From: Phytoactinopolyspora endophytica
GTDB lineage: Bacteria; Actinomycetota; Actinomycetes; Jiangellales; Jiangellaceae
DNA length: 6,271 nt
Direction of reading: 5' to 3'
Assembly (NCBI RefSeq): GCF_004138495.1
Contig: NZ_ML142853.1
Coordinates: 236,487-242,757 of the forward strand
A program made the translations under genes and the position numbers. Each line of letters opens with the position of its first letter. Position 1 is the stretch's first letter. The notes beneath the pieces are model-generated. The model was not told the origin of the DNA. It ran no database searches and saw only the letters and a program-made list of their open reading frames with translations. Positions 1 to 5,210 of this stretch are shown here, piece after piece.

Positions 1-82
1 GTGTCGCGGGCCACGATCGACATCCCGCCAGCCCATGCGGGCCACGCCGGAGCGGCGACAGGGAGCAGGCGCACCACAGTGC

Positions 83-88
83 TAAATT
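83..88 (+). promoter_or_regulatory. thyA -10 element (leaderless promoter)
   Basis: TAAATT fits the actinobacterial TANNNT -10 pattern and ends 7 nt before the GTG at 96. Transcription would therefore start at or next to the start codon. No Shine-Dalgarno sequence lies close upstream (the nearest purine run is at 61-65), which supports a leaderless mRNA. No convincing -35 hexamer is visible around 59-65. Positions 1-82 carry no gene I can support; they contain only a 10-bp direct repeat (6-15 and 37-46). Confidence 0.5.
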
Positions 89-95
89 GCGAGAC

Positions 96-890
96 GTGCG
101 GCAGTATCTCGACCTCCTCAGTCACGTCCTCGACGACGGCACGCAGAAATCGGACCGCACCGGGACCGGCACGCTCAGCGTTTTCGGCTACCAGATGCGT
201 TTCGACCTCGGCGCCGGCTTCCCCGCGCTCACCACCAAGAGAATGCATATGAAGTCGGTGGTGCTGGAGCTGCTGTGGTTCCTGAGCGGCTCCACCAACG
301 CCCGCTGGCTGCAGGAACGAGGCGTCACCATCTGGGACGAGTGGGCCGACGCCGAGGGCGAGCTCGGGCCGGTCTACGGCTACCAATGGCGTTCCTGGCC
401 CAAACCCGACGGACGCAGTGTCGACCAGATTGCCGGTGTGATCGAGTCCATCCGCACCAACCCGGACTCGCGCCGGCACATCGTCAGCGCGTGGAATGCC
501 GCCGATGTCGACGAGATGGCGCTGCCCCCGTGCCACACCATGTTCCAGTTCTACGTCGCCGATGGGCGGCTCTCCTGCCAGCTGTATCAGCGCTCAGCCG
601 ACATCTTCCTCGGGGTGCCGTTCAACATCGCGTCGTATGCTCTGCTCACGCAGATGGTGGCGCAAGTGTGCGACCTCGAGCCCGGCGACTTCGTACACAC
701 CCTGGGCGACGCGCACATCTACCTCAACCACCTGGAACAGGCGCGGACGCAGCTGGCGCGCGAGCCCCGGCCGCTGCCCACCCTGCGGCTGAACCCCGAG
801 CGCCGCTCGATCGACGACTTCGAGTACGACGACGTCGAGTTGCTGAACTACGACCCGCATCCCACCATCAAGGCACCCATCGCCGTATGA
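96..890 (+). CDS. thyA: Thymidylate synthase ThyA
   Basis: Cytoplasmic enzyme that methylates dUMP to dTMP with 5,10-methylenetetrahydrofolate, releasing dihydrofolate for the DHFR encoded downstream. From GTG 96 the protein is 264 residues, the same length as E. coli ThyA, and the key residues fall at E. coli numbers: Arg21 in DRTGTGT, Arg126/Arg127 in the SRR motif, nucleophile Cys146 in [11 protein letters not shown], Arg166-Ser167 in QRS, Asp169, Asn177 in [10 protein letters not shown], His207 and Tyr209. The C-terminus, KAPIAV, is the normal family ending. TTG at 87 is in frame and would add three residues, but GTG 96 matches the family start and sits 7 nt after a -10 element. The segment [12 protein letters not shown] resembles eukaryotic ThyA more than the TGGD form of E. 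coli. The gene is first in an operon with dfrA. The family assignment is certain; the start is probable. Confidence 0.97.
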   Translation: MRQYLDLLSHVLDDGTQKSDRTGTGTLSVFGYQMRFDLGAGFPALTTKRMHMKSVVLELLWFLSGSTNARWLQERGVTIWDEWADAEGELGPVYGYQWRSWPKPDGRSVDQIAGVIESIRTNPDSRRHIVSAWNAADVDEMALPPCHTMFQFYVADGRLSCQLYQRSADIFLGVPFNIASYALLTQMVAQVCDLEPGDFVHTLGDAHIYLNHLEQARTQLAREPRPLPTLRLNPERRSIDDFEYDDVELLNYDPHPTIKAPIAV

Positions 891-982
891 GCGCTCCTCC
901 TCATGATCATCAACCGTTGGCCGCACCATGGTGGGTTCGCCGGTTGATGATCATCGGGCCGGGGCGGCGGAGGGACGTATGA
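887..982 (+). CDS. Possible 31-aa ORF linking thyA and dfrA
   Basis: The ATG at 887 overlaps the thyA stop (ATGA, 887-890), and the TGA at 980-982 overlaps the dfrA start (ATGA, 979-982). The reading frame therefore exactly bridges the two genes. It encodes 31 residues: a proline/histidine-rich start ([10 protein letters not shown]), a PWWVRR segment, a short hydrophobic LMII and a basic end (GRRRDV). No separate ribosome-binding site lies before its ATG, so it would rely on ribosomes ending thyA. It spans the 903-954 palindrome, so translating it would open that hairpin and could couple thyA translation to dfrA. I recognise no family. It may be only a coupling device or a chance frame. Confidence 0.4.
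   Translation: MSAPPHDHQPLAAPWWVRRLMIIGPGRRRDV
903..954. repeat. Nested palindrome between thyA and dfrA
   Basis: Perfect 14-bp arms, ATGATCATCAACCG at 903-916 and its reverse complement at 941-954, enclose a second perfect palindrome, CACCATGGTG at 924-933. Both are centred at 928.5. The symmetric 7-nt segments between them allow some further pairs. The structure is not followed by a T-tract, so it is not a classical intrinsic terminator. It lies 24 nt before dfrA and ahead of its ribosome-binding site. It could be an mRNA hairpin that attenuates, stabilises or processes the thyA-dfrA message, or a DNA site for a dimeric protein. Confidence 0.85.
969..974 (+). promoter_or_regulatory. dfrA ribosome-binding site
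   Basis: GGAGGG lies 4 nt before the ATG at 979. It selects this start over the in-frame ATG at 928, which sits inside the palindrome and would add 17 residues not expected in DHFR. Confidence 0.75.
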
Positions 983-1503
983 CTGTCACCGTGATCGCTG
1001 CGGTCGGGCGTAACGGCGTGATCGGCGTCGACGGCGGCCTCCCCTGGCGCCTGGAGGGTGACCTGCCCCGGGTGAAAGCGATGACGATGGGGCACGTCCT
1101 GATCATGGGGCGCAAGACCTTCGACTCGATCGGCCGCCCGCTCCCGGGCCGTACCACCGTCGTCGTCACCCGTCAGTCTCATTGGTCCCCCGCCGAACCG
1201 AGCGACGCGTCGTCGCGCGCGGCAGACACGCCACCGACCGTCGTACACGTCGTGTCGTCGGTGCGGGAGGCATTGGAGCTGGCCGCGTCGCTCGACGACG
1301 AGGTGTTCGTCTTCGGCGGTGCGGAGATCTACGCTCAGACAATCGACGACGCGGATCGACTCGAGCTCACCGAGGTGGACGGGTCGCCGGAGGGTGACAC
1401 ACACTTCCCCGAGGTCGACTGGTCAGCGTGGCGCGAGGTCGGCCGGGAGCATCGCGACGGGTTCGACTGGGCCACGTACACCCGCGTCGGCCCCACCAGC
1501 TGA
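979..1503 (+). CDS. dfrA: Dihydrofolate reductase
   Basis: Cytoplasmic NADPH-dependent enzyme that reduces dihydrofolate, the by-product of ThyA, to tetrahydrofolate; target of trimethoprim-type antifolates. The 174-residue protein shows the family signatures in order: IAAVGRNGVIG at residues 6-16, GGLPWRLEGDLP at 19-30 with the catalytic acid Asp28, MGRKTFDSIGRPLPGR at 43-58 with folate-binding Arg58, the FGGAEIY NADPH-binding loop at 112-118, and GDTHFP at 139-144. It is about 15 residues longer than E. coli or M. tuberculosis DHFR, mainly through a polar insert at residues 66-87 after the VVVTRQ strand. The start is fixed by GGAGGG at 969-974. It is the last gene of the thyA operon. The 58 bp to the convergent protease gene contain only weak hairpins, and I see no strong terminator there. 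Confidence 0.97.
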   Translation: MTVTVIAAVGRNGVIGVDGGLPWRLEGDLPRVKAMTMGHVLIMGRKTFDSIGRPLPGRTTVVVTRQSHWSPAEPSDASSRAADTPPTVVHVVSSVREALELAASLDDEVFVFGGAEIYAQTIDDADRLELTEVDGSPEGDTHFPEVDWSAWREVGREHRDGFDWATYTRVGPTS

Positions 1504-1561
1504 GCTGAACCCCACTCACCCACTGTGGTTGTCGTGGGCCCGAGCTCCGTCGAGCAGGCCG

Positions 1562-2740
1562 TTAACGCTCAACGCCGCCGTTGGGCCCTCGCTGCCGGCC
1601 GCCCACTGCCGGCACCGCGGTGTTCGGCTGCGCGAACGCCTCGGCGCGTGCGGCCGCGAGCTCGTGCACGATCTGCGCGTGCCACACAGGCGCATGGTGG
1701 CCGACCATCCCGCGTGCGATCCGGTCCGAGAGGAACGCGAGCTCGGTGACGACCGTCTGGTACACCCGTAGCGCCCGCGCCACCTTGGAGCCGGCGCTCG
1801 CCTGCGCCTCACGACGCCACCGGTGCCGGCCACTCATCGTCGTCAGCCACGGCACCTCGTCCCAGCCGATCCAACCGGCTGCGGCGAACCTCGGCAGGAA
1901 GTCGACCACGGTACGTCGTTCCCGGTGACGCTGCCACAGGGCCAGCGCGATCATGCCGACGAACAGCGGCACCATCACCATCAGATAGATCGAGAAGAAC
2001 GCTCCGCCGTCGTCCCACACCGCCGCGCCGTTCCACAGCGCGTGCAGCGTCACCGCGAGCAGGTAGCCGACCACCGGAAACAGCAGTTTGGGCAGCACAC
2101 CACGCCGCCGTGCCGCGAGCCCCACTGCTATCCCGGTGAACACCGTGAACAGCGGATGCGCGAAGGGCGAGACCACACCACGCAGAACGAAGGTGAGCCA
2201 GCCCTCGGACGGGTCGATGTCGAAAGCACGGCCGAGGTAGAAGATGTTCTCGACGAACGCGAACCCGGCCGCGGTGAGACCGGCGTAGACGACCCCGTCG
2301 ACCACGCCGTCCAGCTGCTGCCGGTTCCACCACAGCATGCCCACCAGGAACAGTCCCTTGAGGGCTTCCTCGACGACGGGTGCGGAGACTACGGCGGACG
2401 CCATCGGTCCGTACGTCACGCCGACGGCCGAGTTGATCAGCAGCGCACCGAGGGTCGCCACTCCCGCACCCCACAGGAAGGCGAACAGCAGGTTCCAGCC
2501 CGGCTCCGGTTCCCATCGGTCCAGCCACAGGAAAGTGCCGACGAGCAGCATCACCGGAAGGAGCGCGAGCATGGTGGCGACGAGCGTCGCACCGCCGGAT
2601 GTCTCGTCCACGGCGATCCCGACGACGGCGACCCCGCACACCGAGGCGAGGACGATGCCGAGGACCGGCCAGAGAACCCGTCGACGCTGCTGCCGCATGA
2701 ACGGCTCATGAGCATGAGCAGTGACCGCTGTCACAACCAT
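1562..2740 (-). CDS. PrsW-family intramembrane metalloprotease
   Basis: Polytopic membrane protein of the PrsW family, related to the B. subtilis site-1 protease that cleaves the anti-sigma factor RsiW. From ATG 2740 it has 392 residues and about eight hydrophobic segments (roughly 23-43, 52-73, 83-105, 115-138, 148-170, 190-210, 218-238 and 247-269). All four family motifs are present in or near membrane segments: EEALKG (Glu124-Glu125), FAFVENIFY (Glu164-Asn165), HPLFT (His195) and HALWN (His233). These supply the glutamates and histidines expected for metal binding and catalysis. A cytosolic C-terminal extension of about 115 residues, rich in Arg, Ala, Trp and His, follows the last segment and matches nothing I know. 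GTG 2761 is in frame, but ATG 2740 is chosen because an AGGGGGAGA Shine-Dalgarno lies about 9 nt before it. No anti-sigma or sigma gene is in the window, so the substrate is unknown. It is divergent from nos. Confidence 0.9.
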   Translation of the reverse strand: MVVTAVTAHAHEPFMRQQRRRVLWPVLGIVLASVCGVAVVGIAVDETSGGATLVATMLALLPVMLLVGTFLWLDRWEPEPGWNLLFAFLWGAGVATLGALLINSAVGVTYGPMASAVVSAPVVEEALKGLFLVGMLWWNRQQLDGVVDGVVYAGLTAAGFAFVENIFYLGRAFDIDPSEGWLTFVLRGVVSPFAHPLFTVFTGIAVGLAARRRGVLPKLLFPVVGYLLAVTLHALWNGAAVWDDGGAFFSIYLMVMVPLFVGMIALALWQRHRERRTVVDFLPRFAAAGWIGWDEVPWLTTMSGRHRWRREAQASAGSKVARALRVYQTVVTELAFLSDRIARGMVGHHAPVWHAQIVHELAAARAEAFAQPNTAVPAVGGRQRGPNGGVER

Positions 2741-2748
2741 TCCTGTCT

Positions 2749-2757
2749 TCTCCCCCT
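2749..2757 (-). promoter_or_regulatory. Ribosome-binding site of the PrsW-family gene
   Basis: On the minus strand AGGGGGAGA lies 8 nt before ATG 2740. It decides that start over the GTG at 2761, which it nearly abuts and cannot serve. Confidence 0.65.
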
Positions 2758-2807
2758 GCACATCGCGCTGACCTTACCTCTTCAACGGGACAGCACGCGC
2801 CCTGAGA

Positions 2808-2835
2808 ATCTTTCAAAATCCACCAAAACGGTCAA
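2808..2835 (-). promoter_or_regulatory. Candidate promoter of the PrsW-family gene
   Basis: On the minus strand TTGACC (2835-2830) matches the -35 consensus at five of six positions. After 16 nt it is followed by AAAGAT (2813-2808), a weak -10; AAGATT with a 17-nt spacer is equally possible. Transcription would start near 2800, leaving a leader of about 60 nt. The -35 is good and the -10 is poor, so this is tentative. Confidence 0.4.
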
Positions 2836-2880
2836 CTTTCACTGATCGCACAGCACGGCACAACGAGGGGCAACATCGCC

Positions 2881-2894
2881 TATTCGTGCGAATA
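2881..2894. promoter_or_regulatory. Operator-like dyad TATTCG-TG-CGAATA
   Basis: Perfect 6-bp arms separated by 2 bp, in the divergent region between the protease gene and nos. It lies upstream of both candidate promoters. The geometry suits a dimeric regulator. It is not the actinobacterial LexA box, which has the form CGAAC-N4-GTTCG. The regulator is unknown. Confidence 0.4.
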
Positions 2895-2898
2895 TGTC

Positions 2899-2932
2899 GT
2901 CCGTTTAGCCGATGGGACATCCCATGACGGAC
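2899..2932. promoter_or_regulatory. Nested dyads upstream of nos
   Basis: An inner perfect dyad, ATGGGA-CA-TCCCAT at 2912-2925, is enclosed by a second inverted repeat, GTCCGT at 2899-2904 and ACGGAC at 2927-2932. The two centres are offset by 3 bp. The right side overlaps the candidate -35 of nos, a position suited to repression or class II activation. Its centre is 31 bp, about three helical turns, from the dyad at 2881-2894. Confidence 0.45.
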
Positions 2933-2953
2933 TGTCACGTTCCATGGCATAGT
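2924..2953 (+). promoter_or_regulatory. Candidate nos promoter
   Basis: ATGACG (2924-2929) and CATAGT (2948-2953) with an 18-bp spacer form a sub-consensus housekeeping-type promoter, each hexamer matching four of six positions. Transcription would begin near 2960 and give a leader of about 80 nt before the TTG at 3040. Overlap with the dyads on the upstream side suggests the promoter is regulated. Confidence 0.35.
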
Positions 2954-3027
2954 GATCTTGGGCGGAGGGGAGAGCCATCCCGGGGGCCAAGTGATGGGCT
3001 CGACCTCGCCAGTGCGCGCGCTGCGCG

Positions 3028-3035
3028 AAGGAGGG
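3028..3035 (+). promoter_or_regulatory. nos ribosome-binding site
   Basis: AAGGAGGG is a near-perfect Shine-Dalgarno sequence 4 nt before the TTG at 3040. It is the main reason for choosing this non-ATG start. No in-frame ATG or GTG lies in a comparable position. Confidence 0.8.
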
Positions 3036-3039
3036 TCCA

Positions 3040-4251
3040 TTGACTACCGACGGCAGGCAACGCGGTCTCCCCTGTCCACCGGGTCTCGAGATCGATCTCC
3101 ACGAAGCCGAGCGGTTCTTCACCCAACGGGCAGCAGAGGACCCGTCGGCACCGGACCCGCTGGTCCGGCACGCTGCTGCCGTACGCGAGTTCTCCGAACG
3201 CGGCGTCTTCACCCACACCACGGCCGAGCTGGAGTTCGGTGCCCGGGTGGCCTGGCGCAACGCGAACCGCTGCATTGGCAGGTTGTACTGGCGCAGTCTG
3301 GTGATCCGTGACCGCAGACATGTCCGGCGGCCCGATTCCATCGCCAACGAATGCGCGGAGCATCTCAAGCTCGCGACCAACGGCGGCCGGATCAGGCCCG
3401 TCATCACGGTCTTCGCGGCCGACGAGCCTGGGCGGCAGGCACCGCGGATCCGGAACGAGCAGCTCATCCGATACGCCGGGCACCGCAAGGACGGCTCGGT
3501 GGTCGGCGACCCGCGGTTCGAGGCGTTCACACGCTGGGTGGAGAGCCTGGGCTGGTCCGGCAAGGGTTCGTCGTTCGACGTGCTGCCGCTGGTGATCGAG
3601 ACCCCCAACGACGGAGTCACCGTCTTCGACCTCCCCGAGGAGGCAGTCCTCGAGGTGGAACTCGGCCACCCGCAGTTTCCCTGGTTCGCCGATCTCGGGC
3701 TGAGATGGCACGCGGTGCCCGCGATCTCGTCGATGCCGTTGCGGATCGGCGGTATCACCTACCCGACCGCCCCGTTCAACGGCTGGTATATGGGGACCGA
3801 GATCGGCTCCCGCAACCTGGTCGACGGGGACCGCTACGACATGATGCGGCTGGTGGGCGAGAAGCTGGGTTTGGACACCAGCGACCACCGCACGCTCTGG
3901 AAGGACCGCGTTCTCGTGGAGATCAACCGCGCCGTACTCTGGTCGTTCGACCAAGCCGGGGTGAAGATCGCCGACCATCACGCGGAGTCGGAGCGGTTCA
4001 TGGCCTTTGTCGCGAAGGAGCATAAGGCAGGGCGCACCCCCACCGCCGAGTGGTCCTGGGTCGTCCCGCCCATGTCAGGGGCGTCGCTACCGGTCTACCA
4101 CGACTACTACGACGAGTCGGTCCATCTGCCGGGCTTTCTGCCCTCGGTCGAATGGGAGCCGCCGACGACGGACTGGGGCGACGACGAAACCGGCGGCAGC
4201 GGCAGCGGCAGCACTGCAGGCTGCCCATATCCCCACCATGGAGCGGCCTGA
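3040..4251 (+). CDS. nos: Nitric oxide synthase oxygenase (bacterial NOS)
   Basis: Cytoplasmic heme-thiolate enzyme oxidising L-arginine through N-hydroxyarginine to citrulline and nitric oxide. The 403-residue protein is the oxygenase domain only, so electrons must come from separate reductases. Visible signatures: AWRNANRCIGR at 71-81 with heme ligand Cys78; PAISSMPLRIGG from 227, where Ile229 matches the bacterial Ile that replaces the Val of animal enzymes; APFNGWYMGTEIGSRNL at 244-260 with arginine-binding Glu254; LWKDRVLVEINRAVL at 286-300; DHHAESERFM at 312-321; EWSWVVPPMSG at 337-347, with the pterin-side Trp region. The CxxxxC zinc motif of animal NOS is absent. It is about 40 residues longer than B. 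subtilis NOS, partly from an N-terminal extension and partly from an acidic, Gly/Ser-rich tail (379-403) ending in GCPYPHHGAA. It starts at TTG behind a strong Shine-Dalgarno and is divergent from the PrsW-family gene. Roles known in other bacteria include oxidative-stress protection and nitration of natural products; which applies here is not shown. Confidence 0.97.
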   Translation: MTTDGRQRGLPCPPGLEIDLHEAERFFTQRAAEDPSAPDPLVRHAAAVREFSERGVFTHTTAELEFGARVAWRNANRCIGRLYWRSLVIRDRRHVRRPDSIANECAEHLKLATNGGRIRPVITVFAADEPGRQAPRIRNEQLIRYAGHRKDGSVVGDPRFEAFTRWVESLGWSGKGSSFDVLPLVIETPNDGVTVFDLPEEAVLEVELGHPQFPWFADLGLRWHAVPAISSMPLRIGGITYPTAPFNGWYMGTEIGSRNLVDGDRYDMMRLVGEKLGLDTSDHRTLWKDRVLVEINRAVLWSFDQAGVKIADHHAESERFMAFVAKEHKAGRTPTAEWSWVVPPMSGASLPVYHDYYDESVHLPGFLPSVEWEPPTTDWGDDETGGSGSGSTAGCPYPHHGAA

Positions 4252-4261
4252 GACCCGCACC

Positions 4262-4337
4262 TAGTCTCCTTTGCAGCGCGCACCCGCTGTACGCAGCGTC
4301 AGCGTCATCTCGAGCGAGTGCGTGCTGCAAAGGACTA
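4262..4337. repeat. 76-bp imperfect inverted repeat after nos
   Basis: A 16-bp stem with one G-T pair (4268-4283 with 4318-4333) is extended outward by TAGT/ACTA beyond a 2-nt bulge, so the whole unit begins and ends with TA. Inside the loop is a second hairpin, CGCTG-TACG-CAGCG (4285-4298). It starts 10 nt after the nos stop and probably helps end or protect the nos transcript. There is no T-tract on either side, so it is not a typical intrinsic terminator. The TA ends and paired termini also allow a tiny MITE-like element. Confidence 0.75.
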
Positions 4338-4340
4338 TCT

Positions 4341-4427
4341 CACGACGACGCCGGCCACGCGGCCGAGTCGATCTGCCGCGTCGTGCGGGAGCACATCCCG
4401 CCGCACGGATACCCGGCGCCGGGCAGC
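4341..4427 (+). pseudogene. Possible coding remnant, no start codon
   Basis: Read in one frame, this stretch encodes a protein-like segment (HDDAGHAAESICRVV followed by REHIPPHGYPAPG). Third codon positions are G or C in 28 of 29 codons, the bias of true genes in this window; the other forward frames lack it. No ATG, GTG or TTG starts this frame after nos, and quality drops before the stop at 4509. It may be the remains of a small gene lost by deletion, or chance. I do not recognise the family. Confidence 0.3.
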
Positions 4428-4508
4428 AGTGTCCACCGTCCGTCTGCCACGCGGCGGCATACGCGGGCTCGCGCCCGCCCTGCTGCACCTCGTTCTTCTC
4501 CGAGTCCG

Positions 4509-4514
4509 TAGGGT
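4509..4514 (+). promoter_or_regulatory. -10 element of the GNAT gene (leaderless)
   Basis: TAGGGT fits TANNNT and ends 7 nt before the GTG at 4522, so the transcript would begin at the start codon. No clear -35 is visible. The spacing is the same as for thyA. Confidence 0.5.
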
Positions 4515-4521
4515 GGAGAGC

Positions 4522-5076
4522 GTGTCCGAGCAACCTATCGCCGATAAGAGCGTCCGAACCGCATGGGCCGCCGACGCCGAGGCGATAGGCCGGGTGCAGG
4601 CTCGCGCCTGGATGCGCTCTTACCATGAGCTGCTCCCCAAGGCCGTGCTCAATCAGATCGACGCCACGACGTTCGCCGACGCCTGGCGGCAGGCCATCAT
4701 CCGCCCGCCGTCAGCACAGCACCGGGTCCTGGTCGCTCTCGACCATGGGAGCGTCGTCGGCTTCGCCGCCACCGCGCCATCCGGGGATCCGGACGCCGTC
4801 CCTCAAGACGGCGAAGTCGTCGCCTTCCACATCGACCCGGACGCTCAGCGACAGGGGCACGGCTCACGACTCATCGCCGCGGTCGCGGACACTCTCCGCG
4901 CCGACGGATTCACGCGTGCCCGGCTCTGGCTCGTTGTGGGCGACGACCAGCTGCGCGGCTTCCTCGAGCCCGCAGGGTGGGGACCTGACTCCGCCCATCG
5001 GACCCTGGACCTCAGTGACGACGGCTCCGCGACCCTGCGCCAGGTGCGACTGCACACGGACCTCGAGTCCGAGTAG
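4522..5076 (+). CDS. GNAT-family N-acetyltransferase
   Basis: A 184-residue acetyl-CoA-dependent N-acetyltransferase; its substrate (small molecule or protein) cannot be told from sequence. The N-terminal half carries the usual early helix-turn-helix (VRTAWAADAEAIGRVQARAW, residues 11-30). Motif A is clear: the strand VVAFHIDPD at 99-107, then QRQGHGSRLI at 109-118, whose Q/RxxGxG loop binds the CoA pyrophosphate. The later segment LRGFLEPAGW at 144-153 matches the motif B region (usually FYEKxGF). GTG 4522 is chosen because it lies 7 nt after TAGGGT. GTG 4513 is in frame and would add three residues but overlaps that element. The gene stands alone, 270 bp after nos, and is followed by a strong hairpin. 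No functional link to nos is evident. Confidence 0.9.
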   Translation: MSEQPIADKSVRTAWAADAEAIGRVQARAWMRSYHELLPKAVLNQIDATTFADAWRQAIIRPPSAQHRVLVALDHGSVVGFAATAPSGDPDAVPQDGEVVAFHIDPDAQRQGHGSRLIAAVADTLRADGFTRARLWLVVGDDQLRGFLEPAGWGPDSAHRTLDLSDDGSATLRQVRLHTDLESE

Positions 5077-5147
5077 ACACCAGCTCGGTGTGGACACCAG
5101 TGGCCGCGCGTCCAAGGACCATCTGGTCGGCGAGGTTGCGATAAAGA

Positions 5148-5179
5148 AGACTCTGCCCTCGCCGTTGAGGGCAGAGTTT
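5148..5179. terminator. Bidirectional hairpin terminator
   Basis: A perfect 11-bp stem, ACTCTGCCCTC (5150-5160) with GAGGGCAGAGT (5167-5177) around the loop GCCGTT, extends to 13 bp if a G-T pair is allowed. On the plus strand it ends in a short TTT. On the minus strand it is followed by CTTCTTTAT, which is more T-rich. It lies between the convergent GNAT gene and the minus-strand ASCH region and can serve both. Confidence 0.85.
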
Positions 5180-5210
5180 CCGAAATTTAACATCCTGTAC
5201 ACCTGGCTGG

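Noticed and set aside
1..252. Plus-strand open frame at the left edge
   Set aside because: It overlaps thyA in another frame and gives Ser/Thr/Arg-rich sequence without any domain.
928..978. Upstream in-frame ATG that would lengthen DHFR by 17 residues
   Set aside because: It lies inside the palindrome without a ribosome-binding site. The family start and GGAGGG point to ATG 979.
1504..1561. Possible terminator between dfrA and the convergent protease gene (CCCAC 1519-1523 with GTGGG 1534-1538; GCTC/GAGC at 1544-1555)
   Set aside because: The stems are only 4-5 bp with no T-tract, too weak to call.
1823..2845. Long plus-strand frame opposite the PrsW-family gene (340 codons)
   Set aside because: The translation is low-complexity His/Arg/Glu-rich text with no domain, whereas the minus strand has all four PrsW motifs.
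2935..4023. Long open frame on the minus strand opposite nos (362 codons)
   Set aside because: It is the antisense shadow of nos, a common effect of high GC3. It shows no recognisable domain, while the plus strand encodes an unmistakable NOS.
5076..5100. 8-bp direct repeat GACACCAG at 5076-5083 and 5093-5100
   Set aside because: It is short, overlaps the GNAT stop and is easily explained by chance. I saw no further copies.
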